64,000 bases of DNA from Blastococcus sp. CT_GayMR19 (GTDB lineage: Bacteria; Actinomycetota; Actinomycetes; Mycobacteriales; Geodermatophilaceae): NCBI RefSeq assembly GCF_004570385.1, contig NZ_SPQL01000004.1, positions 124,001 through 188,000 on the forward strand, in the 5' to 3' direction. Of the stretch, positions 37,042 through 45,441 are shown piece by piece (positions within the stretch are counted from its first letter, which is position 1; the number at the start of each line of letters is the position of its first letter). The notes under the pieces are model-generated. The model was given only the letters and a program-made list of their open reading frames with translations, searched no databases and was not told the DNA's origin. Made by a program: the position numbers and the translations under genes.

Positions 37042-39219
37042 TCAGTCCTCGTCGGGAGCCGGCTCCTCCGGCGGCGGCGAGGCCTCGACCGTGGTCGGCG
37101 TCTCCGGCGGAGGCGGCGGCTCGGACGGCGGCGGTACCTCGGGCGGGGGCGGCGCCTCGGGCGGAGGCGGTGCCGCGGGCGCCGGCCGGGGTGGTGGGGG
37201 CGGTGGCGGCGGCGCATTCAGCCGCAGACCCGCGGGCGGGAAGGGAACGCCGGGCTGCCCGGAGAGGATCGGCTCCATCGCGTCCCGCCAGATCGGCGCG
37301 GCCAGCCGTCCGCCGTACCCGCCGAGGTCCTGGTTCTGCTTGGGGTTGAGCAGCATGACGCTGGCGGCGTACTGCGGCGTGTAGCCCACGAACGCGACCG
37401 AGAACCGGTCCTGGCTGGTGCCCGTCTTGCCGGCGATCTGGTGCCCGCGGATGGCGGCGCGCGTGCCGGTCCCGATGGGGAGGGCGGTGTCGCCGACCAG
37501 GATCTGGTTGAGCGTGGTCGCGACCGCCCGGGGCACGGCGTCCGGGGTGCAGACGTCCCCGGTGTTCAGCGGGACCCCGTCGCTGCCGGTCAGCGGCGCC
37601 CCCGTGCGGTCCAGGACGGCGGTCACCGCCACGGGATCGCACTGGGTGCCGTTCGCGGCCAGCGTCGAGTAAGCGCTGGCCAGCGCCAGGGGACTGGTCG
37701 CCTCGGCACCGAGGGTGAACGAGCCGCGGTTCTCGGCGACGACGGCGTCGGCGACCGGATCGAGGGAGAACAGCCCCATCCGCTGGGCCATCCGCACCGG
37801 TCCCTCGACGCTGCCCAGCCGGTCCTCCAGCGCGACGAAGTAGGTGTTGGACGAGCGGATCAGGGCCTCGGTCATCGTCAGCGTCGCGGGATAGCGGCCG
37901 ACGTTCTGCACGATGTAGGGGTCGCGACCGTTCTTGTACACGCGGGACACATAGGGGTCGGTGGTGGTGATCGTGTGCCAGGCCGGGAGACCGCGTTCCA
38001 GCGCGGAGGCCGCGACGAACACCTTGTAGGTCGACCCGGCGCCCTGGCTCGCCGCGACGTTGAGGTTCACCGACTCCTGGGCGGGGTCGTTCGGATCGGG
38101 GCCGAACACCCGGTTCACGCTCATGGCCAGGACGTGCCCGGTACCCGGTTCCACCGCGGTGAACATGGCGGCCAGGGGGTCGCCGAGGGGGAGGTCGGCG
38201 GCGACGGATCGGTCCCCGGTCGCCTGCAGGTCGGGGCGCAGGGTGGTGTGGACGGTCAGCCCTCCGTTGTCGAGCACCGCCTGCGGGATGCCGAGCACCT
38301 GGGTGAGCGTGCGCTGCACGTAGTCGCAGAAGAACCCCGCGATCAGCGCATTGGCGCAGCCGTTGCGGGGCGGCTCCGAGGGGACGACGGCGACCGGCTG
38401 CACGGTGTTCTCGGCCAGCTCCTGGTCGGTGACGTGACCGAGGTCGTGCATCCGCTCGAGCACCTGGTTCCGGCGCTCCAGGGCGGCCTCGGGATTGACG
38501 ATGGGGTCGTCGTTCCCCGGCGTCTGCACCAGCCCGGCGAGCATCGCGGCCTGGGGGAGGGTGAGGTCGGCCGCGTTCACGCTGAAGTAGCGCTGGGCCG
38601 CCGCCTGCACGCCGTAGGCGCCGCGGCCGAAGTAGACGATGTTGAGGTAGCGGGTCAGGATCTCGGACTTCGAGTACTGCTCCTCGAGGGCCAGCGCGAG
38701 GCGCGCCTCGCGCAGTTTCCGGCCGATGCTCTCCTCGGTCGCCGCCTGCCGCTCCTCACCGGTCGCCGCCGCCTGGAGCAGCGTCTGCTTGACCAGTTGC
38801 TGGGTGATTGTGGAGCCGCCCTCGACCACCCCACCGGCCAGGACGTTGCGGACCGCGGCCCGTGCCGTGCCCTTCACGTCCAGGCCACGGTGCTCGTAGA
38901 ACCGCGCGTCCTCGATGTCGACCAGCGCCTGTGTCATCACCGGCGCGATCTGCTCGGCCGTCACCGGCACCCGGTTGTGCCGGTAGAACCAGGTGATCGG
39001 CGAGCCGTCGGCCGCCAGGACGACGGTGTTGCCGGCGGGGGTATGGTCACTCAGCACGCCCGGCAGGGGCGCGAGCAGGTCCGCCGAGGAGCGCACGGCC
39101 AGGCCGGGGCCGACGACCCAGGGCAGCATCAGTGCCGCCGTCAGTGCACCGGCGAGCGGCGAGCCCACGACCAGCAGCAGCCCGAGCGCCCGCCACCGCG
39201 GATGAGCTCGCCTGGACAT
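37042..39219 (-). CDS. Class A penicillin-binding protein (bifunctional)
   Basis: 725 residues from ATG 39219 (gcgagg upstream). A short cytoplasmic tail and one membrane anchor are followed by a glycosyltransferase-51 domain, with EDARFYEHRGLD (about 101) and GGSTITQQLVKQ. The transpeptidase domain has SxxK as STYK (about 393), SxN as SSN (about 456) and KTGTS (about 602). It polymerises glycan strands and cross-links peptides outside the membrane. A proline-rich C-terminal tail (about 665-725, runs of PPPP with Glu) may reach through the wall. Many mycobacterial PonA-type proteins have similar tails. Confidence 0.93.
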   Translation of the reverse strand: MSRRAHPRWRALGLLLVVGSPLAGALTAALMLPWVVGPGLAVRSSADLLAPLPGVLSDHTPAGNTVVLAADGSPITWFYRHNRVPVTAEQIAPVMTQALVDIEDARFYEHRGLDVKGTARAAVRNVLAGGVVEGGSTITQQLVKQTLLQAAATGEERQAATEESIGRKLREARLALALEEQYSKSEILTRYLNIVYFGRGAYGVQAAAQRYFSVNAADLTLPQAAMLAGLVQTPGNDDPIVNPEAALERRNQVLERMHDLGHVTDQELAENTVQPVAVVPSEPPRNGCANALIAGFFCDYVQRTLTQVLGIPQAVLDNGGLTVHTTLRPDLQATGDRSVAADLPLGDPLAAMFTAVEPGTGHVLAMSVNRVFGPDPNDPAQESVNLNVAASQGAGSTYKVFVAASALERGLPAWHTITTTDPYVSRVYKNGRDPYIVQNVGRYPATLTMTEALIRSSNTYFVALEDRLGSVEGPVRMAQRMGLFSLDPVADAVVAENRGSFTLGAEATSPLALASAYSTLAANGTQCDPVAVTAVLDRTGAPLTGSDGVPLNTGDVCTPDAVPRAVATTLNQILVGDTALPIGTGTRAAIRGHQIAGKTGTSQDRFSVAFVGYTPQYAASVMLLNPKQNQDLGGYGGRLAAPIWRDAMEPILSGQPGVPFPPAGLRLNAPPPPPPPPRPAPAAPPPPEAPPPPEVPPPSEPPPPPETPTTVEASPPPEEPAPDED

Positions 39220-39443
39220 CGGCCGCCTCGCCCCCTGCCGGCCGGTCCGTCGCGATCGGTCCGGCGCCGGACCTGCGCGTCGTCCGTGTCCGAACCACCG
39301 GACGGCGCAATTGGCAGCCTGCCGCGCGAACCCGTTCCGGAACAGATGGTCGGCCGCGACGAGATCCACCCGTGACCGGCGGGCCCACCGGGCTGTCCCG
39401 GCGGCGCGCTGTCCGCAGCCGCCGGGACGCCGGGCTCAGGGGC

Positions 39444-39659
39444 TCAGCGGATCGCGGGGATCTCGCTGGTGCTGGTGGTCGTCAGCGGCGACCACGCGTC
39501 GGGATGGGGCCGGCCGGCGTCGACGACCCACGAGCGGGCCGGCGCGCCGGAGTTCCCGCGGCGAGACGTCTCGGGGCGGGCGCTGAGGTGAACGATGAGG
39601 GCGAGGAGAACCAGCAGCCCGACGAGGACACCGCCGATGACCAGAAGCGTCGAGAGCAT
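39444..39659 (-). CDS. Small single-pass membrane protein
   Basis: 71 residues from ATG 39659, set by a -10 box just upstream. One hydrophobic helix at the very start (LLVIGGVLVGLLVLLALIVHL) is followed by a polar, Ser/Thr/Arg-rich tail (ETSRRGNSGAPARSWVVDAG). It is on the same strand as the PBP gene and 224 bases upstream of it. The N-out/C-in orientation expected from the charges would leave the tail in the cytoplasm. Family unknown. Confidence 0.65.
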   Translation of the reverse strand: MLSTLLVIGGVLVGLLVLLALIVHLSARPETSRRGNSGAPARSWVVDAGRPHPDAWSPLTTTSTSEIPAIR

Positions 39660-39665
39660 GTACAG

Positions 39666-39671
39666 AACGTA
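39666..39671 (-). promoter_or_regulatory. -10 box (TACGTT), leaderless start
   Basis: On the minus strand TACGTT is 6 bases before ATG 39659. Confidence 0.55.
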
Positions 39672-39869
39672 AGCGGAGGACCGGTCCGTGTCACCGAACG
39701 GCAGGGGGCAATAGTTCCCGAAGATCGCCGTTCCGGTTGCCACACTTCGCTGGTTGACGGCGGCGCGACCGCGCTCTACCCCGAGGCCGGCCGCCCCACG
39801 GGGTGGTCGTCACTGTAGAGCGCCCCGAGCGGCGCGGGGGTATGCAGGACCGACAGAGAGGGGACCGTC

Positions 39870-40559
39870 GTGGCCGATCTGCCCGGTACGGCCGGCCGGC
39901 TGGTCGGCCTCGTGCTCGGCGCGCTCGCGCGGCTGCGGGGCGGCAGGCCGATGCACCCGCGGGGTGCCGTGTTCTCGGCCGTCCTCGAGCGGCACGGGAA
40001 CGGAGCCGGTGACCCCGTCGGCGTGCCGTGGCTCGACGCCCCGGCGACGGACGTCGGGGTGGTTCGGCTCTCCCGGGGTGCCGGGCTGCCGGCTCCGCTG
40101 CCCGATCTGCTTGGGCTCGCGATCCGGCTCCCGTCGGCGACGGACGCCCCGATCGACCTGCTCCTGTCGACGACGGGCCGAGGGCGGCTGACCCGCCTGC
40201 TGCCGGCCCTGCGGCGGGACGCCGCGGCCGTGTACTCCTCGATCATGGGATACCGCTCCGATGTGGGCACCCTGCGCATCGCGGCCCTGCCGGAGTCGGA
40301 CGGCGTCCCCTCGGAGCCCGAGCAGCTCGCCGAGGAGGTGCCCCGGGAGGGCCTGTCCTTCACGCTGGCGGCCGCGCGCGGCCGGGGACCCTGGGTGCCG
40401 TTCGGGCGGCTGGTCCTGGGCGCCCCGGCGGAACCGTTGGACCCCGGCGTCCGCTTCGACGCGGTGCTCAACCCGCCGCCCGGCCTGGTCCCGGACGGTC
40501 CGATGGCCCGGTTCCGGGCTCCGGCGTACGCCCGGGCCCGCGCCGCGCACCGGGCCTGA
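39870..40559 (+). CDS. Conserved hypothetical protein (HPRG motif)
   Basis: 229 residues from GTG 39870, preceded by gagagggga. The pattern (GRPMHPRGAVFSAVLERHG at about 27-45, VPWLDAPATDVGVVRLSRG, LPAPLPDLLGLAIRLP) is one I associate with an uncharacterised actinobacterial family, sometimes labelled phosphodiesterase, and distantly like the catalase beta-barrel entrance. No metal-binding or heme-ligand tyrosine motif is clear. It looks soluble. I would not assign an activity. Confidence 0.65.
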   Translation: MADLPGTAGRLVGLVLGALARLRGGRPMHPRGAVFSAVLERHGNGAGDPVGVPWLDAPATDVGVVRLSRGAGLPAPLPDLLGLAIRLPSATDAPIDLLLSTTGRGRLTRLLPALRRDAAAVYSSIMGYRSDVGTLRIAALPESDGVPSEPEQLAEEVPREGLSFTLAAARGRGPWVPFGRLVLGAPAEPLDPGVRFDAVLNPPPGLVPDGPMARFRAPAYARARAAHRA

Positions 40560-40726
40560 GAGCGGCCCCGGCCGCTCACCCGATGGGGTTCGTCACTGGT
40601 TCGGGAGGGGGGACGCCGGGTAGACCGGACGGGATCGCCTCGAAACAGGGGGCCGTCGCCGAACCCGTCGAGCGGCACCGTCGTGCTGTCGCCACGCTCG
40701 ACCGCACGAGGGGCCGCAACCACCGA

Positions 40727-41755
40727 GTGACCTGCGCACAGCCTTCCGTCCCGACGAGCTCGGGGCCCGCGGCCGACCGCATCCGCGTCGCCACCATTCC
40801 CGCCTCAGGGCTCTACGTCGACGCCGTGCTGCCGGTCGACGTCGTCCGCGTGGGTGCCACCGGGGGTCCCGGCCCGTGGCTGGACGCGACCTACCTGGCG
40901 GAGCACGCCCCCGAGGCCGACGTCCTCCATCTGCACACGGGATCGGGGCCGGTGACGGACGCCGCGGTGCAGTGCTGGAGCGAGACGGTGCGGCGCTCGG
41001 GGATCCCCCTGGTGGTCACGGTCCACCGCGTGCGGGCCGCGGCGTCGTCCCGGCCGGCGGCGGAGGACGCCCATCTCGATGCGGTCCTGAGCACGGCCGA
41101 GGTGGTGCTCACGCTGACCTCGGGGGCGGCCGACGCGATCGGGGAGCGGTTCGGGCGGACGGCGATCGTGGTCGCCCACCCCTCCGTCGCCAGCCCCGAC
41201 CCGGACCTCGGTGCCGAGCGCGGCCTGGTCGGGCTGCGGCTCCGCGGGGTGCCGTCCCCGGACCAGGAGGGTCTGGTGCGCGCCGCACTGTCCGGCGCCG
41301 TGTCGGGCGGTGGGCGACTCCGGGTGCTGGTGGAGGCGGGGACGGACGTCGTGCGCTCCGTCCGCGACCTCGCCGCACGGGAGACGTGCGAACTCGTGGT
41401 GCACCGGGCGGACCAGCGGGCAGCGCAGTTCCAGCAGCTGCACGTCGCGGTGCTGCCGGAGCCGTGCGGGTCCCACTCACGGGATCTGGAGATCTGCCGT
41501 GACGTGGGGACGCGGGTGGTGACGCCGAGCTGCGGCTGGTTCGCGGGCCAGTGGGGCGAGGTGGTGTCCTACGGCCTGGACGACCGCGGCACCGTGGACC
41601 CGGTGTCGCTCAACGCGGCCGTGTCGGCCGCGCTCACCCGCCCGATGCTCCGGCCCGCCGACCGGGAGTGGCGCGAGGAGCAGCGGGCAGCGGTCCGGCG
41701 GGTGCACGCGGAGGTGTACCGGCAGGTCGCGGGAGATCGTGCCTGGGCCCGATAG
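40727..41755 (+). CDS. Glycosyltransferase-4-like protein
   Basis: 342 residues from GTG 40727; the start is uncertain, since ATG 40582 is in frame without a ribosome site. The N-terminal part has a GT-B type pattern (EADVLHLHTGSGP, IPLVVTVHRVRAA, VVLTLTSGAADAIGERFG, VVAHPSV), as in family 4 glycosyltransferases. The C-terminal part (LHVAVLPEPCGSHSRDLEIC, GTRVVTPSCGWFAGQ) keeps the acceptor-side arrangement but lacks a clear EX7E. It may be a diverged or regulatory glycosyltransferase. No sugar pathway genes are adjacent. Confidence 0.65.
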   Translation: MTCAQPSVPTSSGPAADRIRVATIPASGLYVDAVLPVDVVRVGATGGPGPWLDATYLAEHAPEADVLHLHTGSGPVTDAAVQCWSETVRRSGIPLVVTVHRVRAAASSRPAAEDAHLDAVLSTAEVVLTLTSGAADAIGERFGRTAIVVAHPSVASPDPDLGAERGLVGLRLRGVPSPDQEGLVRAALSGAVSGGGRLRVLVEAGTDVVRSVRDLAARETCELVVHRADQRAAQFQQLHVAVLPEPCGSHSRDLEICRDVGTRVVTPSCGWFAGQWGEVVSYGLDDRGTVDPVSLNAAVSAALTRPMLRPADREWREEQRAAVRRVHAEVYRQVAGDRAWAR

Positions 41756-41806
41756 GCCGGGCACGAGAGAGCGGGCGCCCGATCAGCGGCCGGGGAACAG
41801 CGTGTG

Positions 41807-41880
41807 TGGGCAGGGGCGGGGTCGAACCGCCGACCTCTCGCTTTTCAGGCGAGCGCTCGTACCGACTGAGCTACCTGCCC
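41807..41880 (-). tRNA. tRNA-Phe(GAA)
   Basis: 74 bases with a full cloverleaf: acceptor GGGCAGG/CCTGCCC, D arm GCTC/GAGC, anticodon stem CTCGC/GCGAG with loop CTGAAAA, T arm GGCGG/CCGCC. CCA is not encoded. It is last of three tRNAs on this strand. Confidence 0.97.
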
Positions 41881-41904
41881 CTCACCGGTGTCTCCACCGG
41901 GGAG

Positions 41905-41978
41905 CGACCCTGACGGGACTCGAACCCGCGACCTCCGCCGTGACAGGGCGGCGCGCTAACCAACTGCGCTACAGGGCC
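41905..41978 (-). tRNA. tRNA-Asp(GTC)
   Basis: 74 bases. Acceptor GGCCCTG/CAGGGTC with one G-U, anticodon loop CTGTCAC between CCGCC and GGCGG, and T loop TTCGAGT. It is in the middle of the Glu-Asp-Phe cluster. Confidence 0.97.
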
Positions 41979-42026
41979 TTGCTGGTGCTGCACGTTCTGG
42001 TGGTGCGACTGCTGTCGTGCTGTGCG

Positions 42027-42099
42027 TGCCCCCAACGGGGTTCGAACCCGTGCTACCGCCTTGAAAGGGCGGCGTCCTGGACCACTAGACGATAGGGGC
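42027..42099 (-). tRNA. tRNA-Glu(TTC)
   Basis: 73 bases. Acceptor GCCCCTA/TGGGGGC, anticodon loop CTTTCAA between CCGCC and GGCGG, T loop TTCGAAC. It is first in the transcribed order Glu-Asp-Phe. Confidence 0.97.
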
Positions 42100-42182
42100 T
42101 CGTGTTCGCCGGGGGCGGGAGAAACAATACATGCCGCCGCTGTCCGGTCCGGCGGGGGGCGGGAAGTGCGAGACTTGGGACC

Positions 42183-42848
42183 GTGAGCCTCCGGACCCGG
42201 GCCGCCGCCCCCGCCGTACCGGCCGCGGTACTGCTGACCGCGGCCCTGACGACGTCCCTGCTGGCCGGTTGCACGGCAGAGGGCGCCGCGGCCACCCTGC
42301 CCTCCCCGGGCGGGTCCGCGTCGGAGAGCTCCGCGCCCTCGTCCGCTCCCGGGGAACCGGCCGGGGAGGGCGTCGGGGCCCAGGGGGCGACCGGCACGCC
42401 GCCGTTCACCGCGGACACCGAGGCCGACACCGCGGAGGAGTCCTCCGACGCGCTCGTGAGCGTTTCCGACATCCGGATCGGCCGGCACGACGGGTTCGAC
42501 CGCGTCGTCCTCGAGGCCGGCGGCCGGGGAGAGCCCGGCTGGGACGTGCGGTACGTGGACCAGGCCAGCTCACAGGGCAGCGGGGACCCCGTCGGCGTGG
42601 CCGGCGACGCCGTCCTGCAGGTGACCCTGACCGGCGCGGGCCCCTCGATGGACACCGGCATCGACGAGGTCGCCTGGGGCAGGCGGGTCGCCGCCGAGGG
42701 CACGGAGGCGGTCACCGAGGTGGTCTACGACGGCATGTTCGAGGGGACGGCGGTCGCGTTCGTGGGCACGACGGCCAAGGAGCCGTTCCGGGTCTACCTG
42801 CTCGAGTCCCCGGCGCGCGTGGTGCTCGAGGTCGCGCACGACGACTGA
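42183..42848 (+). CDS. Lipoprotein with AMIN-like domain
   Basis: 221 residues from GTG 42183. The lipobox LLAGC is at about residues 25-29, followed by a Ser/Pro/Glu-rich spacer of about 65 residues. The C-terminal half (VSDIRIGRHDGFDRVVLEAGG, PGWDVRYVDQA, VLQVTLTGAG, PFRVYLLESPARVVLEVAH) is an AMIN-like beta domain, the kind that often binds cell wall. It faces away from the tRNA cluster and converges with the next lipoprotein gene, only nine bases apart. Confidence 0.85.
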   Translation: MSLRTRAAAPAVPAAVLLTAALTTSLLAGCTAEGAAATLPSPGGSASESSAPSSAPGEPAGEGVGAQGATGTPPFTADTEADTAEESSDALVSVSDIRIGRHDGFDRVVLEAGGRGEPGWDVRYVDQASSQGSGDPVGVAGDAVLQVTLTGAGPSMDTGIDEVAWGRRVAAEGTEAVTEVVYDGMFEGTAVAFVGTTAKEPFRVYLLESPARVVLEVAHDD

Positions 42849-42857
42849 GCCATTGCC

Positions 42858-43190
42858 TCAGGCCAGGGACGCCGTGATCTCGACGGCGTCCTCGGTGACG
42901 CTGGTGCACTCGAGCTGGAGCGGCCCGGCCGTGACGCTCTCGCCCTCCGCGCAGGAGACGTTGGCCCCGGCGACCCCCAGCGACGCCTTGCCGTCCTGGA
43001 CCCCGCCGAACGTCACCTTCTGGCCGAGGATCTCGGCCTCGGCGCCGTCGCCGGACAGCGTGGCGGTGCAGGAGCTCGTCGAGCACGAGACGTTGTTCGA
43101 GCTGAGGGAGCAGCCGGCCAGCGGGGCGAGGGCCAGGCCTCCGGCGAGGAGACCCGCCGCGAGGCGGGCGGTGCGCGGCATCGAGGACAT
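42858..43190 (-). CDS. Small lipoprotein, Cys-rich start
   Basis: 110 residues from ATG 43190, set by the -10 box. The lipobox LAPLAGC ends at about residue 27. The exported part has four further cysteines (NVSCSTSSC, VSCAEGE, LECTS) that may form two disulfides, and a beta-rich body (EAEILGQKVTFGGVQDGKASLGV). I do not know the family. It lies just downstream of the metallophosphoesterase gene but has its own promoter. Confidence 0.75.
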   Translation of the reverse strand: MSSMPRTARLAAGLLAGGLALAPLAGCSLSSNNVSCSTSSCTATLSGDGAEAEILGQKVTFGGVQDGKASLGVAGANVSCAEGESVTAGPLQLECTSVTEDAVEITASLA

Positions 43191-43196
43191 GCCCCG

Positions 43197-43202
43197 AGCG
43201 TA
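43197..43202 (-). promoter_or_regulatory. -10 box (TACGCT), leaderless start
   Basis: On the minus strand TACGCT is 6 bases before ATG 43190. Confidence 0.6.
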
Positions 43203-43213
43203 GGGCCGCCCGG

Positions 43214-44704
43214 TCAACCGGTCTGGGACGCGGGGGCCACGCCGCCGTCGTCCGCGGCGTCCGGCACCGGCGGGCCGGCCGGCGGCAGCACGGTGCGCTG
43301 CATCGTCACCTCGGTCTCGCCGAGTCCGGCGAGGGTGATCTCGTCGTAGGCGCGGAGCTCGCCGGTCTCCCGGTCGACGTAGAGGACGGTGCAGGTGAGC
43401 GGTTCCGGGAACTCGCCCTGCAGCCCGCGCAGGCCGGCGCCCCCGGTGGAGCCCTGCACCATCAGCAGGGTGCCCTCCTCCAGCTCGCGCACCTCCCGCT
43501 CGTGGGTGTGACCGGCCAGGACGACGGGGGCGACGCCGTCCAGCGGGGCCGCCTGCCGCGGATCGTGCACGAGGGCGATCGCCGGCGGCGCCGGCAGCGA
43601 CTCGGCGAACTCCGCCAGGTCCTGGCCGCTCTCCACCAGCACGTCCTCGCCGGCCTCGTCGTCCCCGGTGCTCTTGTCCGGGGTGAAGCGGGGATCCGGC
43701 GTCCCGACGAGGGTCAGGCCGGCCACCGTCGTGGCGGAGCCGTTCAGCACCACGGCGTTCGGCTGCGCGGCGATGAGCGCCGCCGTGGCCGCGGAGTCGT
43801 GGTTGCCCCGGATGTATACGTAGGGGACGCCGAGGGTGCCCACGGAGTTGATCAGGCGGTTCTCGGGTGAGCTGCCCCAGTCGGTGATGTCGCCGGTGTC
43901 GAGGACGGCGTCGACACCGAACTGCCCGGTCACCTGCTGCACCAGGTCGAACCCGGCGGGGTTGAGGTGCAGGTCGGAGACGTGCAGCAGCGCGACCGTG
44001 TCGTCGGTCCCACCGGGCGCGGGCAGCGCGGAGATCGCCGAGTACAGCGATCCGACGTTGGCGACCAGGTCCTCCAGCGAGGCGCGGTAGGCGTCGAAGC
44101 GGGCGACGAGGTCCTCCGCGCTGCCGATCAGGCTGTTGGCGTTGACCAGCAGCCCGGTGTACGTGGGCTGGGACAGCGCTTCGGGCCGCCAGGTGGCCGC
44201 GCCGAGGCCCGCCGTCCCGAGCAGGAGGACGCCGGCCAGGCCGGCGGCGATGGCCGGTTCCCAGCGGCGCCGGAGGATCACCGCCGACGTGAGCGCCGCC
44301 CCGGCGAGGGCGATGAGGGCGGTCCGCCAGACCAGCTCCACCACCGCGTCGCGCAGATCGGCACTCACCTGGTCGACGACCCCGGCCAGCTTCACCGGGT
44401 CCGTGGCCAGCGCCTGCGCGCGGACCTGGTCCACCCGCTGCAGCTGGATCTCCAGCTGGAGGGGCCCGTCGTAGACGTCGACGGTCAGGGCACCCAGGGG
44501 CGGGAGCGCGACCTGCGCGCCGCCGCCGGCCGGCTGGAAGGCGAGCGTGGCGTCGAAGGGCCCGATCGGTGCCGAGATCCGGGCGAAGAGGAGGACGGCG
44601 ATCAGCGCTCCGGCGACGGCGATCGCGGCGCGGAGCCCCCACCGGGCGGCGACGCGGACCCTCGGCCCCCAGGGGGACGGCGCGGGCAGGGTCGGCTCGG
44701 TCAC
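43214..44704 (-). CDS. Membrane-anchored metallophosphoesterase
   Basis: 496 residues from GTG 44704. A basic N-terminus leads to a first membrane helix (AAIAVAGALIAVLLFA), then an outside region and two more helices (LVWRTALIALAGAALTSAVI and IAAGLAGVLLLGTAGLGAA). The C-terminal half (about 240-480) is a calcineurin-like phosphoesterase with all blocks: VSDLHLN, DTGDITDWG, RGNHDS, LVHDPR and AGHTHE. The catalytic domain is probably outside the cell. The substrate is unknown. Confidence 0.9.
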   Translation of the reverse strand: MTEPTLPAPSPWGPRVRVAARWGLRAAIAVAGALIAVLLFARISAPIGPFDATLAFQPAGGGAQVALPPLGALTVDVYDGPLQLEIQLQRVDQVRAQALATDPVKLAGVVDQVSADLRDAVVELVWRTALIALAGAALTSAVILRRRWEPAIAAGLAGVLLLGTAGLGAATWRPEALSQPTYTGLLVNANSLIGSAEDLVARFDAYRASLEDLVANVGSLYSAISALPAPGGTDDTVALLHVSDLHLNPAGFDLVQQVTGQFGVDAVLDTGDITDWGSSPENRLINSVGTLGVPYVYIRGNHDSAATAALIAAQPNAVVLNGSATTVAGLTLVGTPDPRFTPDKSTGDDEAGEDVLVESGQDLAEFAESLPAPPAIALVHDPRQAAPLDGVAPVVLAGHTHEREVRELEEGTLLMVQGSTGGAGLRGLQGEFPEPLTCTVLYVDRETGELRAYDEITLAGLGETEVTMQRTVLPPAGPPVPDAADDGGVAPASQTG

Positions 44705-44711
44705 CTACGCC

Positions 44712-44717
44712 ACGCTA
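44712..44717 (-). promoter_or_regulatory. -10 box (TAGCGT), leaderless start
   Basis: On the minus strand TAGCGT is 7 bases before GTG 44704. Confidence 0.6.
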
Positions 44718-44755
44718 CTGAGCGGCGGTCTTCGGAGGTGTCCCGCGACGGTGTG

Positions 44756-45277
44756 TCAGGCGGTGGTGGGAACGGCCGGACGGAAGATCCAGCGCAGCGC
44801 CACGAACCGCAGGAGGCCGATGACGGCGGTCACGGTGGCGACGAGGGTGATCTGCCAGAACGGGTGGGCGGAACCGACGGCGGCGTCCAGCCAGCCCAGA
44901 GCGGCGCTGGTCGCGACCAGTCCCACGAACGACACCCCGCCGGCCTCGACCTGGGCGGTCAGGAAGCTGACGCGTCGATCGGCGCGAAAGGTGAGCCGGC
45001 GGTGCAGTTCGTTGGCCAGCATCGAGGAGGCCGCCGTCGCGACCACGTGCGCCGGCAGGTAGCCGAGGCTCCGGAGGGAGAGGAAGAGGACGGCGTACAG
45101 AGCGGTCGACGTGCCGCCGACCAGGACGAACCGGGTGAACTGCGCCCACGCATCGTCCTGCCGCAGCCGGGTGGCCGTCCGCGCCGCGACGTCCCGACCG
45201 TGCTCGACCCGTGCGTGGGACAGGCCGCCGAGGAACTCGATGACCGGCCGGCAGCGGGTCCTGGACGGGCAGGTCAC
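44756..45277 (-). CDS. GtrA-family membrane protein
   Basis: 173 residues from GTG 45277 behind aaaggag. It has four hydrophobic segments; the first carries the family pattern FTRFVLVGGTSTALYAVLF (about 47-65). NELHRRLTFR after the second segment is typical of GtrA. Such proteins are thought to flip or supply lipid-linked sugars for wall polymers or O-antigen glucosylation. A rather long charged N-terminal tail (about 45 residues) is less usual. Confidence 0.88.
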   Translation of the reverse strand: MTCPSRTRCRPVIEFLGGLSHARVEHGRDVAARTATRLRQDDAWAQFTRFVLVGGTSTALYAVLFLSLRSLGYLPAHVVATAASSMLANELHRRLTFRADRRVSFLTAQVEAGGVSFVGLVATSAALGWLDAAVGSAHPFWQITLVATVTAVIGLLRFVALRWIFRPAVPTTA

Positions 45278-45299
45278 GGGACGCCACTCCTTTCGGTCG

Positions 45300-45343
45300 C
45301 ACGGTCAACGTTCCTCTACGAAAAAGCCTCTGTCACGGTCAAC
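45300..45343. repeat. Direct repeat CACGGTCAAC, two copies
   Basis: The 10-base word occurs at 45300-45309 and 45334-45343, 34 bases apart, with a T/A-rich stretch (acgaaaaagc) between. It lies upstream of the GtrA start in a divergent gap and might be an operator. Confidence 0.4.
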
Positions 45344-45441
45344 ATGCCCGAGCTACCTGTGAATTCCCACCGGATTTCCGCAGGATCGCCCGTGTTCTGG
45401 TGGGCTGCTTTCGGCGGGCCTGCGCCGGGTAGAGGCGGGCC

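Noticed and set aside
36800-37217. Arg-rich frames on both strands around the PBP proline tail
   Set aside because: They are complements of the PPPP-rich tail of the PBP and of the MBL gene.
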